Of a DNA stretch of 64,000 nucleotides, positions 41,193 through 49,368 are shown piece by piece (position 1 is the first letter of the stretch; each line of letters starts with the position of its first letter). The notes under the pieces are model-generated. The model was not told the DNA's origin. It did no database searches and saw only the letters and a program-made list of their open reading frames with translations. The stretch lies in contig JAWKQM010000014.1 of the NCBI GenBank assembly GCA_041390145.1, positions 18,163-82,162 of the forward strand. Reading direction: 5' to 3'. The position numbers and the translations under genes were made by a program. The stretch is from Gemmatimonadales bacterium. GTDB taxonomy: Bacteria; Gemmatimonadota; Gemmatimonadetes; Gemmatimonadales; GWC2-71-9.

Positions 41193-41455
41193 CCACCGTG
41201 GCCGCGCGCGATCCGCTGCAGGAGATTCCCGGCGTCGGACCCAGCATCGCCGCCGACCTCCGCGCGCTCGGCATCCATTCCGTGGCGCAACTCAGGCGCC
41301 GGAACCCCCAGCGCCTCTATGACCGGCTGAGCGAACTCCTGGGGCCGCAGGATCCCTGCGTTCTCTACGTGTTCCGCTGCGCGGTGTACTATGCGGGCAC
41401 ACCGAGGCCAAGACCCGAGCTGCTCAAGTGGTGGAACTGGAAGGACCGCTCGTGA
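41189..41455 (+). CDS. Cdd1-type (mitomycin resistance-like) helix-hairpin-helix protein
   Basis: About 88 residues. PGVGPSIAADLRALGI is a helix-hairpin-helix; the sequence then runs LGPQDPCVLYVFRCAVYYAG and LLKWWNWKD, the Cdd1 family signature. Family members are often called pathogenicity-locus or mitomycin-resistance proteins, but a role in DNA binding is only inferred. The start is TTG 41189 (TTGA overlap with YbjQ) or GTG 41198. It ends in a GTGA overlap with the thioesterase. Confidence 0.78.
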   Translation: MTTVAARDPLQEIPGVGPSIAADLRALGIHSVAQLRRRNPQRLYDRLSELLGPQDPCVLYVFRCAVYYAGTPRPRPELLKWWNWKDRS

Positions 41456-41976
41456 CGACTCCCCGCCGAGGCGCCAAGCCAGACCTCCTCCGCGCCCTGC
41501 GCACCAAGCTCCGTCGCGACATGCCGATCACCAAGGCGCTCGGCCTCCGCGTGGTCGGCCGCGAGGGGACGGGGCTGGTGCTCACCTCGCCGTTGGCGCC
41601 AAACATCAATCACAAGGGCACCGCGTTCGCCGGCAGCCTCAACGCCACCGCCACGCTCGCCGGCTGGGGCACCATCTGGCTGGTGCTGCGGGAACACGGC
41701 ATCAAGTCGCACGTCGTCATCCAGGACAGCGCCGTGCACTACTTCCGGCCGGTCACGGGCGACTTCACCGCAACCTGCAAGGCGCCGTCGGCCTCCGCTA
41801 TTGAGCGGCTGGTGAAGTCGGTGGCGAAGAAGGGCCGGGGCCGCATCGAGCTCGACGTGACGATATCAGACGCGTCGGGAGACGCGGTGCGGTTTCATGG
41901 GCGGTATGTGGCGATGACTGACGGCGGGGCAGCGGGGCAGCTGGGCAGCGGGGCCGTCCGCCGCCACCGAGACTGA
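41452..41976 (+). CDS. Thioesterase-superfamily (YiiD C-terminal-like) hotdog protein
   Basis: 174 residues. SPLAPNINHKGTAFAGSLNA is the hotdog helix region with the catalytic Asn/His context, followed by VVIQDSAVHYFRPVTGDFTA. This group corresponds to the C-terminal thioesterase domain of YiiD (FabR-controlled fatty acid proteins). The last residues (TDGGAAGQLGSGAVRRH) are encoded by a period-8 G-rich repeat at 41924-41955, so the C-terminus may have been altered by repeat insertion. The start is GTG 41452. Confidence 0.78.
   Translation: MTTPRRGAKPDLLRALRTKLRRDMPITKALGLRVVGREGTGLVLTSPLAPNINHKGTAFAGSLNATATLAGWGTIWLVLREHGIKSHVVIQDSAVHYFRPVTGDFTATCKAPSASAIERLVKSVAKKGRGRIELDVTISDASGDAVRFHGRYVAMTDGGAAGQLGSGAVRRHRD
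41924..41955 (+). repeat. Octamer array GCGGGGCA, about four copies, in the 3' end of the thioesterase gene
   Basis: GCGGGGCA twice, GCTGGGCA once, then GCGGGG. The G-runs spaced by four bases can form a G-quadruplex. The same octamer is repeated five times at 52238-52277, both arrays preceded by ACG. Confidence 0.6.
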
Positions 41977-41984
41977 CGCGCTTC

Positions 41985-42401
41985 ATGCCACCGCTGACCC
42001 GCTGGTTCGTCCGCTCCGCCCTGCTCTGGTTCCTCCTGGCCCTGGCCACGGGTGTCCTGCTGGCCGGCGGCGTCTCGGCACAGGTCCCGGGCACCACCTG
42101 GACCCTTCCCTACCCCACCTATCTCCATCTCCTGACCGTCGGCTGGCTCACCAACCTGATCTTCGGTGTGGCCTTCTGGATGTTCCCCCGCTACACCGCC
42201 GAGCATCCGCGCGGCAGCGACCGGCTCGGCTGGCTGGCCTACACCGGTCTCAACGCGGGCCTGCTTCTGCGCCTTGTCGGCGAACCGATCCAGATGTCCG
42301 GCGGAGGGAGTGGGACGCTCCTGCTGCTTTCCGCGGGCCTCCAGCTCCTGGGCGCCTGGGCCTTCGTGCTCAACACTTGGCCCCGTGTGAAGGTGAAGTA
42401 G
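41985..42401 (+). CDS. Half-length haem-copper-oxidase (cbb3 subunit I/NnrS)-like membrane protein A
   Basis: 138 residues with four membrane helices. The second helix region, YLHLLTVGWLTNLIFGVAFW with MFPRY, resembles the HxH...GW...GxxxWxxP segment of cbb3 subunit I and NnrS proteins. The His in YLH could bind haem. A complete oxidase subunit has 12 helices, so this is a fragment-size relative that may act as a small haem protein or assemble with the next gene. Its stop and the next start share TAGTG. Confidence 0.55.
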   Translation: MPPLTRWFVRSALLWFLLALATGVLLAGGVSAQVPGTTWTLPYPTYLHLLTVGWLTNLIFGVAFWMFPRYTAEHPRGSDRLGWLAYTGLNAGLLLRLVGEPIQMSGGGSGTLLLLSAGLQLLGAWAFVLNTWPRVKVK

Positions 42402-42808
42402 TGCCCTTCCTCAGCATGCTCCTCGTCCGCAGCGCTCTCTGCTGGCTTGCCGCCGGCGCCGCGATGGGTGCGCTCCTCCTGAGCGCCAAGGCCGTTCCGA
42501 TGCCGACCGGCGTCTTCCGGCTCTTCTCGCTGCACGCCGAGGTGCTGTTGATCGGGTGGATGGTGCAGCTGGCCATGGGCGTGGCATGGTGGATCTTGCC
42601 GAAGTACCCGAAGCTGCCAGAGCGCGGGCCCGCGGCGCCGATCTGGGCGGCATGGGTGCTGTTGAACGTGGGAGTATTGCTGGCAGGAATCGGGCGTTCG
42701 GTCGGAGCCGCCGAGGGCGTGATACTGACCGGACGCGCGGCGGAGTTGCTGGCGGCGGTCGCCTTTGCCACAGCCGCCTGGCCGCGGGTCAAACCGTTCG
42801 GGCGCTAG
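42401..42808 (+). CDS. Half-length haem-copper-oxidase (cbb3 subunit I/NnrS)-like membrane protein B
   Basis: 135 residues with four membrane helices, a diverged paralogue of the gene immediately upstream: LHAEVLLIGWMVQLAMGVAW with WILPKYP aligns with its second helix. Both end on WPRVK. The start GTG 42401 overlaps the previous stop by one base. It ends tail to tail with nosY, sharing CTAG. Function is unknown; a link to N-oxide respiration is only suggested by the neighbourhood. Confidence 0.55.
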   Translation: MPFLSMLLVRSALCWLAAGAAMGALLLSAKAVPMPTGVFRLFSLHAEVLLIGWMVQLAMGVAWWILPKYPKLPERGPAAPIWAAWVLLNVGVLLAGIGRSVGAAEGVILTGRAAELLAAVAFATAAWPRVKPFGR

Positions 42809-43596
42809 AAGTCCTTTCTCCGGAACACCCGGCTCGCCAGCAGCAGCGGCACCGTCGCCTGCACCGCCAGCACACCGAGCACCGTCACCCGCCCCAGCGA
42901 CGTCCCGAAGAACCGCTCGAACACCGCCCCCGTGTATCCCATCAGCGCCGCCGTGTCGAACTGCAGGAGGAGGAGCACCCGCCCCAGGTCGATGGGATTG
43001 AGCATGGTGAGCGCCAGCACCGGGCGCTCCAGCGGGTAGTTCCGGAACATCGTGATGAGCAGGAGCACAACGCCGTCGTACAGCACCGCGCAGGAGAGCC
43101 AGATGAGAATGGCGCCGCCCAATCCCTTGGCGCGGTCGTCGAAGAGGATGGCCAGGAGCACCGCCACGGCGGTGAAGACCAGCGTGAGGAGCAGTCCCGC
43201 CACGAGCAGCATGGCGAGCGGCACGATCAGCGCCGCGTCCGGTCGGGCATGGATGAGGAACGGCACCCCCACGCCGACCAGGAACGCCCCCGCCAGCGGC
43301 AGCGCCAGCCCCAGATAGAGTCCGGCAAAGAGCGAGCGCCGCCCCACCGGCTGGGCCAGCAGCAGCTCGGTGAACTCGCGCGCGCCATAGACGTACATGG
43401 TGCCGAAGACCACGCTCACCAGCGGCACCAGCAGGAGCACCACGTTCAGCAGTGATATCACCACCCGCGCCCCCTCGCCGCCGAACCGGAAGAGGACGTC
43501 GGTCAGCACGAAAAGCAGCAGCGTGTACACCAGCACCGCGCGGCTCCGTACCACGTTGTGCAGCTCGTACTTCAGGATGCGCGCGGTGGTGTTCAT
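42805..43596 (-). CDS. nosY: Nitrous oxide reductase maturation ABC permease NosY
   Basis: 263 residues, six membrane helices, ABC-2-type permease. ARILKYELHNVVRSRAVLVY and the loop GAREFTELLLAQPVGRRSLF are typical NosY segments. With NosF and NosD it forms the transporter needed to assemble the Cu-S cluster of NosZ. It is the last gene of the operon, joined to nosF by ATGA. Confidence 0.9.
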   Translation of the reverse strand: MNTTARILKYELHNVVRSRAVLVYTLLLFVLTDVLFRFGGEGARVVISLLNVVLLLVPLVSVVFGTMYVYGAREFTELLLAQPVGRRSLFAGLYLGLALPLAGAFLVGVGVPFLIHARPDAALIVPLAMLLVAGLLLTLVFTAVAVLLAILFDDRAKGLGGAILIWLSCAVLYDGVVLLLITMFRNYPLERPVLALTMLNPIDLGRVLLLLQFDTAALMGYTGAVFERFFGTSLGRVTVLGVLAVQATVPLLLASRVFRRKDF

Positions 43597-44330
43597 GCGC
43601 TCCCCCGCCGGAGGAGCGCCGCCATGGCCCGCTCGAGCCCGGTCTCGCCAGCATGTTCCTTGAGGCCGTCCATCGACCCGGCATACCGTACCCTGCCGTC
43701 CACCAGGAAAACGAGGTCCTCCGCCAGCTCCTCCAGTTCCGCCATCAGGTGCGAGCTCAGGACCACCGTGGCGCCGCCGTCGCGCACCCGCCGGATCTTG
43801 TCCTTGAGGATGCCGCTCGCCACCGGATCCAGCCCCGCCGTCGGCTCGTCGAGGATCAGCAGCCGCGGACGGAAGAGGAAGGCGATCGCGGCGTTGAGCT
43901 TCTGCCGGGTGCCGCCCGACAGCACCCGGACCGGCCGGTCGAGCGCCCCCGATTCCCCGAACCACTCCAGGAGCTCGTCGTCCGTGGCGGTGCCGCGCCC
44001 CCGGAGGTCGCGCAGCATCTCCACCACCTCGCGGCCGGTCAGGTTGTCCGGGAAGCGTGGCGCCTGCGGCATGTACCCGACGCCGGCGCGATAGGCAAAC
44101 CCGCCGTCCAGCGGCGCCCCCTCCAGCAGGATGCTCCCTTCGTCGGGATGCACCAGGCCGAGCAGACACTTGATGAGCGTGGACTTGCCGGCGCCGTTGG
44201 GGCCGACCAGCGCGGTGATCCGCCCGGCGGCCACCTGGAGGTCGACGGCGTCGAGCGCCGTCAGACGGCCGAAGCGCTTCCGCAGGGCACGGAACTCGAC
44301 GGCGGAGGTCGTGGTCGGGGCCGCCGTCAT
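43593..44330 (-). CDS. nosF: ABC transporter ATPase NosF
   Basis: 245 residues. Walker A is VGPNGAGKSTLI, the signature is VLSGGTRQKLN (ordinary LSGGQ variant), and Walker B is LLILDEPTAGLD. In the nos context it powers the NosDFY maturation transporter in the inner membrane. It overlaps nosD and nosY by four bases on either side. Confidence 0.93.
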   Translation of the reverse strand: MTAAPTTTSAVEFRALRKRFGRLTALDAVDLQVAAGRITALVGPNGAGKSTLIKCLLGLVHPDEGSILLEGAPLDGGFAYRAGVGYMPQAPRFPDNLTGREVVEMLRDLRGRGTATDDELLEWFGESGALDRPVRVLSGGTRQKLNAAIAFLFRPRLLILDEPTAGLDPVASGILKDKIRRVRDGGATVVLSSHLMAELEELAEDLVFLVDGRVRYAGSMDGLKEHAGETGLERAMAALLRRGSA

Positions 44331-45571
44331 GCCGGCGGCTCCATCAGGGGGCGCGGGTCGGTCAGCATGGGTGGGGTGAGCACCGGCATCACCCGTTCCG
44401 CCGCGTCAAGCAGGTCGACGAAGAAGCTCCGGAGGAGGATGAGCGCCGGTTCGTTCTGCGCCACCAGCAGGGAAAAGAGACGCACCGGGTGATACGGCAC
44501 GTCGCCGTAGCCGTCGTGATCGAGGTCGTACCCCTCGTAGTGGTCCCAGTAGTTCTCGCGAAAGGTGCTCACGTTGCGGCTGCTGTTGGTGGTCACGTCG
44601 AACGAGTTCTGGCGGAAAGTGTTGCCGGCAAAGGTGTTCCCTTCGGCGTTGGCCAGCACCCGGATGGCCCAGCCGTTGGCCTCGAAGGTGTTGCCGGTCA
44701 CCTCGTTACGGGCGGAGCCCTCCATGTAGAGCCCGACGCTGTTCTGGCGAAAGGTGTTGTGCAGGATGCGGCTGTCGCGGATCTCCTTGAGGAGCAGTCC
44801 GTACGAGGCCGGCCCCCAGTTGTCCGCAAAGGTGTTGCCGTCCATCACCATGTGGCGGGTGTACATGACCGCGACGCCAGCGCCGTTCCGCTCGAACCGG
44901 TTGTCCCGGTATTCGCACTCATGGGAAAACATGAAATGCAGCCCGTAGCGCAGGTTGCCCACGCTCTCGTTGCCGAGGACCCGCACCCGCTCCGCGAACT
45001 CCAGGTAGATCCCGTCGCGATGTCCCGTCACCACATTGCCGTCAATCAGGACGTCGTTCGAATGAAAGAGGTGAATCGCGTTGCCGGCCGTCATCTCGAC
45101 CTCCGCCGCCCCCGCCACCACGTTGCGGGAGACCCGGCACCCCCGGCTCCGCGAGAGGTAGATCGCGAAGAAGGTCCGCTCCAGCCGGCTGTCCTCGATG
45201 ACGCAGTTGGCGACGCTGTCGAACAGCACCGCCGCGCGGTCCTCCATAAACGTGGTCTCGCCCCCCCGCATGGTGAGCCCCCGGAGCGTCACGTTGTCCG
45301 CGGACACCACGAAGATCTGGTGCGCGCCACCGAGAAACACCGCCCCGGAGTCCCCCACGATGGTGACCGGTACCGCCACGCGGATCACCGGTTCGGCGTA
45401 GGTCCCGGCCCTCACGGTGATCCGTCCGCCGGGCGTGACCCGGGTCAGCGCCTCGGTCACCGTCCGGACCGGCCCGGCGGGGTCCACCACCACGAGCGAC
45501 TGGGCCGCGACGGCCACTGGCGCAGTGAGGAGGCACACACCGAGGAGGCCGTGGGGGAGGGGGCGCATCAT
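44327..45571 (-). CDS. nosD: Nitrous oxide reductase maturation protein NosD
   Basis: 414 residues. The signal peptide is MMRPLPHGLLGVCLLTAPVA. A right-handed beta-helix follows, made of repeats such as GLTMRGGETT, SNDVLIDGNVVTGHRDGIYL and GNTFADNWGPASYGLLL. It is the periplasmic partner of NosFY. There is a Met three bases inside (45568); either start fits. Confidence 0.92.
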   Translation of the reverse strand: MMRPLPHGLLGVCLLTAPVAVAAQSLVVVDPAGPVRTVTEALTRVTPGGRITVRAGTYAEPVIRVAVPVTIVGDSGAVFLGGAHQIFVVSADNVTLRGLTMRGGETTFMEDRAAVLFDSVANCVIEDSRLERTFFAIYLSRSRGCRVSRNVVAGAAEVEMTAGNAIHLFHSNDVLIDGNVVTGHRDGIYLEFAERVRVLGNESVGNLRYGLHFMFSHECEYRDNRFERNGAGVAVMYTRHMVMDGNTFADNWGPASYGLLLKEIRDSRILHNTFRQNSVGLYMEGSARNEVTGNTFEANGWAIRVLANAEGNTFAGNTFRQNSFDVTTNSSRNVSTFRENYWDHYEGYDLDHDGYGDVPYHPVRLFSLLVAQNEPALILLRSFFVDLLDAAERVMPVLTPPMLTDPRPLMEPPA

Positions 45572-45583
45572 GGGGAGGGGACG

Positions 45584-46045
45584 CTACGCCGAATCGTGCG
45601 CGGCGGCGAGGACTTGCGGCCAGTCGAGCAGGGTGCCGCCCAGAGCGGCCTGCAGGCTGTCGCCCGCGGCGCGCGGCACGGCGAGGAGACTGCTCGACAT
45701 CGGGGTGCGAACGGATTCGGTGCGGAGGAAGATCGCGTCCTGTGCCGGGATCAATGTGCCTGGCTGGCGGAAGTCCGTCACCCATGCCGAGTGCACCTGG
45801 TCCGGCTCCACCGGTCCGCTGACCGTGAAGGTGGCCAGGCACCCGGCATCGTCGAAGGCGTATACCTTGCCCGTGCGGGTGACCAGCTCGGCGGCGAAGC
45901 GCTGGTCCACGATGGTCATGTGGCAGTGATCGCAGGCCGCCTCACCGAACGCGATTGGGACGGGACCGGGAGACCCGCATGCCAGCGCGACCGCACCCAG
46001 GAGCACGGCGGCGTGCCGGCGAAGGCGGAGGCGGAGGCGGCTCAC
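45584..46045 (-). CDS. nosL: Copper chaperone NosL, lipoprotein
   Basis: 153 residues. The lipoprotein signal is LLGAVALACGSPG. The Cu(I)-binding motif EAACDHCHMTIVD (CxxCxM) is diagnostic of NosL, which delivers copper for NosZ. DDAGCLATF and FLRTESVRTPMSSSL are typical of the C-terminal part. The GTG start at 46045 overlaps the previous stop (GTGA). Confidence 0.9.
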   Translation of the reverse strand: MSRLRLRLRRHAAVLLGAVALACGSPGPVPIAFGEAACDHCHMTIVDQRFAAELVTRTGKVYAFDDAGCLATFTVSGPVEPDQVHSAWVTDFRQPGTLIPAQDAIFLRTESVRTPMSSSLLAVPRAAGDSLQAALGGTLLDWPQVLAAAHDSA

Positions 46046-46629
46046 GCGGGCTCTGCCCTGGGCCACCGCCAGGCCTGGATGGCAAGGACACACACCAGGG
46101 TGACCGCGGCAATCAGCACCCATCCGCCCGATGCGGGCCAGCTTGTGGCGTGGAAGTTCAGCAGCTGCTTGCTCCCGATCAGTGGAGGCTGATAGGTCAT
46201 GCCGGGAATCTTGAGGATCGCCTCGGGACTCAGGTTGTGTCCGTAGTCGTACGACCACTTGTAGAAATCCGCGAGCCCCGCCACCGAGAAGAGCAGGAGC
46301 ACCGCCGCGTACCCCATCAGCAGCCGTCGCTTTCCCGCGGCCGCCGTGAGCAGACCGAGTGCGATGAGCCCGGCCACGATCTTCGGCATGTACTTGAGCT
46401 CGGGGATGTCGTCCGGCGAGATGACCTTCATCCCGATGTAGTGATTCAGGCCGTTGATGCTGTTGAGGTCCTGCGGCTGCTGCCCGACGATCTTGTTGAT
46501 GGCGATGTAGAGCCCCAGCCCCTCCGGGTATTGCGGCGCCTCCAGCCCGATCTGCCAGAGCGGAAGCAGGTAGACCAGGGCCATGGAGAGGGCCGCGATC
46601 GCGACGAGAATTCTGGAGAGGCGGGACAT
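46042..46629 (-). CDS. Conserved membrane protein between nosZ and nosL
   Basis: 195 residues. The first helix is at about 8-28 and there are more at about 85-103, 108-130 and 170-188. A long periplasmic loop (QYPEGLGLYIAINKIVGQQP and on) and a second loop with His (LNFHATSW) lie between them. The protein has the size and position of an otherwise uncharacterised nos-cluster component known in clade II organisms. It may help electron transfer or copper insertion; this is inferred from context only. Confidence 0.7.
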   Translation of the reverse strand: MSRLSRILVAIAALSMALVYLLPLWQIGLEAPQYPEGLGLYIAINKIVGQQPQDLNSINGLNHYIGMKVISPDDIPELKYMPKIVAGLIALGLLTAAAGKRRLLMGYAAVLLLFSVAGLADFYKWSYDYGHNLSPEAILKIPGMTYQPPLIGSKQLLNFHATSWPASGGWVLIAAVTLVCVLAIQAWRWPRAEPA

Positions 46630-46692
46630 GGCAAGAACCTCGGTGGGCGGCACGGGAGGGGAACCATCCCCTCCCGCCCGCCGGTACACTGC

Positions 46693-48657
46693 TTACTTGG
46701 TCGGCTTGTTGGCCACGAGTGCCACGCTGCTGCCGCGCGGAGATACCCGCACCCACCCCGACATCTCCTGGTGCAGTGCGGAGCAGAAGTCGGTGCAGTA
46801 GAACGGGTACACGCCGACCCGGTCCGGGAGCCAGAGGATCGTGCGGGTTTCGCCCGGCATGACCAGGAGCTCGGAGTTGTTCAGGCCGGTGATGGCAAAG
46901 CCGTGCGGCACATCCCAGTCCTGCTCCAGGTTGGTGATGTGGAAGTACACGGAGTCGCCCACCTGGACGCCCTCGATGTTGTCGGGCATGAAGTGGCTGC
47001 GGATGCTCGTCATCTTGACGTGGACCGCGCGGCCGTTCCGGGTGACCCCGGTCGCCGACTCGTTGAGCGCCGCGTACGGATCCTTGTTGTCCGCGAGGGT
47101 GTAGGTCCGGATCTGCTTGTCGACCAGCATCGAGGCTGGAATGATCTGCGCGTAGTGCGGCTCGCCGATGGTCGGGAAGTCGAGCAGGAGCTGCATCTTC
47201 TCCCCGGTGATGTCGTAGAGCTGCGCCGACTGGGTCAACTCCGGCCCGGTCGGAAGGTACCGGTCCTTGGTGATCTTGTTGAGCGCCACCACGTACTGGC
47301 CCCACGGCTTGCGGGTGTCGCCGCCGGGGATGGAGAGGTGCCCGATGGAGTAGTAGGTCGGCACCTTGTCGATCACCGTGAAGTCGGTGAGGGACCACTT
47401 GGTGATTTCCGACGTCAGGAACATCGAGGTGTAGGCGTGGCCCTGCCCGTCAAACTCGGTGTGGAGGGGGCCGAGGCCCGGATCCTTCACCTCACCGGCC
47501 ACGATGGCCTCGTACTTCAGCACCGGCACGCCGTCGACCTCGCCCTCGAACGCCTTGTCCTCGATGGCCTTGAGCATCTTCGAGAAGGAGTGCACAGGGA
47601 TCACCGAGGCCAGCTTGCCGCCGCCGACGATCAGTTCACCCGACGGATCGACGTCCACGCCGTGCGGGGACTTCGGGGTCGGGAGGTAGTACACCACGCC
47701 GGGACAGTCCTTCGCGTCCAGGAAGTTGGTGGAGGTCTTCCACTCGGTGGTGGCGACGTTCGTCTCGTGGTGCAGGACGTTGTGCGCGTAGCGGGCCGGC
47801 ACCTTCTTCGCCTTGCCGTCCTTGACGCACTGCTCGGCCGCGGTCCAGTGCACGGCGGCTATGTAGTCCTTGTCCCGCTGCGAGGCGTTGACCTCGAGGA
47901 GGGTGTTGGCCTCCTCCACGTTGTAGGAGGTGAAGAACGACCACTCGTGCGACGGGCCCTTGCCCGAGTGCGAGAGGTCGTAGTTGTACCCCGGCATGAG
48001 GATCTGGAAGGCGATGTCCATCCCGCCGGTGGCGCTGTCCACCTTGATGAAGGTGAGGAGGCCGCGGAAGTTCTCCTTGTAGGAGGCGATCGGCACGTCG
48101 GCCTGCGGGGTCGGCACGCTGAACCGGGTGGCGGCCACCGAGTACTCGGTGTTCTCGGTGACGAACGGCGAGGCGTGGTTGCCCGCCGAATGGGGGATCT
48201 CGATGATCTCCGTCGTGACGAAGTCCTTCAGGTCGATCCGCGCGACCCGCGGGGTGTTGTTGCCGTTGATGAAGATCCAGCGGCCGTCGGGTACGCCGTT
48301 GGTCATCGAGAGCTCGGGATGGTGCGCGTCATCCCACGGGATGTAGCCGTAGGAGGTGTTCAGCATCGCCTTCGTCTCCTCGCTGTACCCGTAGGCGTTC
48401 TCGGGATTCTGCGAGAAGACCGGCAGCACCTTGAGCAGCCGGCCCGAGGGCAGGCCGTAGACGCCCATCTGGCCGCTGAACCCGCCCGACGTGAACATGT
48501 AGAACTGGTCGTACTGGCCGGGTGGCACATACACCCGCTGCGCCGCGTCGGTCGCGCCCGCGGCGGGGGCCTTCCCCGAGCCGCAGCCTGCCAGCGTCAG
48601 CGCCACTGCCGCGGCGCCCAGCATCATCCGGGACCCGATCTTCAGACTGCGTGACAT
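46693..48657 (-). CDS. nosZ: Nitrous oxide reductase, clade II, Sec-type lipoprotein
   Basis: 654 residues. The Sec lipoprotein signal (LGAAAVALTLAGCGSG) replaces the Tat signal of clade I. The seven CuZ His are visible: DDAHHPELS, NHASP, PHGVDV, PLHTEF, IGHLS and EPHYA. CuA is formed by RSHFMPDN and FYCTDFCSALHQEMSGW. It reduces N2O to N2 in the periplasm. AGGAGGA lies before the ATG. The propeller and cupredoxin domains are both complete. Confidence 0.97.
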   Translation of the reverse strand: MSRSLKIGSRMMLGAAAVALTLAGCGSGKAPAAGATDAAQRVYVPPGQYDQFYMFTSGGFSGQMGVYGLPSGRLLKVLPVFSQNPENAYGYSEETKAMLNTSYGYIPWDDAHHPELSMTNGVPDGRWIFINGNNTPRVARIDLKDFVTTEIIEIPHSAGNHASPFVTENTEYSVAATRFSVPTPQADVPIASYKENFRGLLTFIKVDSATGGMDIAFQILMPGYNYDLSHSGKGPSHEWSFFTSYNVEEANTLLEVNASQRDKDYIAAVHWTAAEQCVKDGKAKKVPARYAHNVLHHETNVATTEWKTSTNFLDAKDCPGVVYYLPTPKSPHGVDVDPSGELIVGGGKLASVIPVHSFSKMLKAIEDKAFEGEVDGVPVLKYEAIVAGEVKDPGLGPLHTEFDGQGHAYTSMFLTSEITKWSLTDFTVIDKVPTYYSIGHLSIPGGDTRKPWGQYVVALNKITKDRYLPTGPELTQSAQLYDITGEKMQLLLDFPTIGEPHYAQIIPASMLVDKQIRTYTLADNKDPYAALNESATGVTRNGRAVHVKMTSIRSHFMPDNIEGVQVGDSVYFHITNLEQDWDVPHGFAITGLNNSELLVMPGETRTILWLPDRVGVYPFYCTDFCSALHQEMSGWVRVSPRGSSVALVANKPTK

Positions 48658-48699
48658 GGTCGCTCCTCCTGGAACGGTGAAGCCCGCAACGGGGCCGTG

Positions 48700-49188
48700 T
48701 TACTGCGCAGGGGCAGCTGGGGGCGTGGTGGTGCGCAGGTACTCCACCACCGCGCGGGCCTGCTCCTGCGTCAGGCCCAGGTCCGGCATCTGGGTCATGT
48801 ACTGGCCAAGGAGTTCCTTGACGGCCGGGTGCCGGGTGTACATCTCGACGGGATTCAGGATCATGTTCATGGCGAACGCGGGGGTCACCTTCTCGAGGAT
48901 CCCGCCGAGGGGCGGGCCCACGTAGCGTTCGCCCAGCTTGTGGCAGGCGGAGCACTTGGCTTCGAACTGCGTCTTCCCTTCCTCCGCCATCGCCTCGTTG
49001 ACCGGGCCGAGCTCGATCGGTGCCGTGATCGGCCCGATGCCGTTCTCGAGCTGGAACGGTGTGAGGTCGCTGCCGGAGGCGGCAGGCGTGGAGGAGGACG
49101 CCGGCGGCGCCTTTTCTCCGCCGCCGCAGGCGGCGAGCCCGACAAGACCTGCCACGGTGAGTGCACTGAGCCAGCGTCGTCCAGCCAT
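48700..49188 (-). CDS. Lipoprotein c-type cytochrome, first gene of the nos operon
   Basis: 162 residues. The lipoprotein signal is VAGLVGLAACGGG. There is one haem motif, KCSACHK (about residue 78), and an axial Met at TQMPDLGL. It probably feeds electrons to NosZ, as cytochromes encoded before clade II nosZ are thought to. It is followed 42 bases later by nosZ. Confidence 0.88.
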   Translation of the reverse strand: MAGRRWLSALTVAGLVGLAACGGGEKAPPASSSTPAASGSDLTPFQLENGIGPITAPIELGPVNEAMAEEGKTQFEAKCSACHKLGERYVGPPLGGILEKVTPAFAMNMILNPVEMYTRHPAVKELLGQYMTQMPDLGLTQEQARAVVEYLRTTTPPAAPAQ

Positions 49189-49292
49189 GAGAATCCTCGG
49201 CAGCGTTCAGGAAGTGAGTTGAGCGCTCCTGACTTCCATCCCGATGTGAACCGTGCTTCACGGGAGGAATGGCAGTAGCATTAGGAACAGGG

Positions 49293-49317
49293 ATTATATT
49301 ATCATATCGGTATGATA
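49293..49317. promoter_or_regulatory. Palindromic operator with -10 boxes in the nos / Rrf2 divergent promoter
   Basis: TATCATA-TCGG-TATGATA (49300-49317) is a perfect 7+7 inverted repeat. On the minus strand a TATAAT (49293-49298) adjoins it, with TTGTAA beyond, so it sits over the nos-side core promoter. On the plus strand TATGAT could be the -10 of the regulator gene. Confidence 0.65.
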
Positions 49318-49368
49318 TTTACAACTATTCATTCTGAAGGCGTCTTCACACTTTCATCACGACACCGG

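Noticed and set aside
45955..48654. 899-codon plus-strand open frame opposite nosZ
   Set aside because: nosZ with all copper ligands lies on the other strand.
49312..49368. Upstream ATG start for the Rrf2 gene
   Set aside because: It lies inside the palindromic operator, has no ribosome-binding site and would add 19 residues not expected before the conserved MLSQTAEYALR start.
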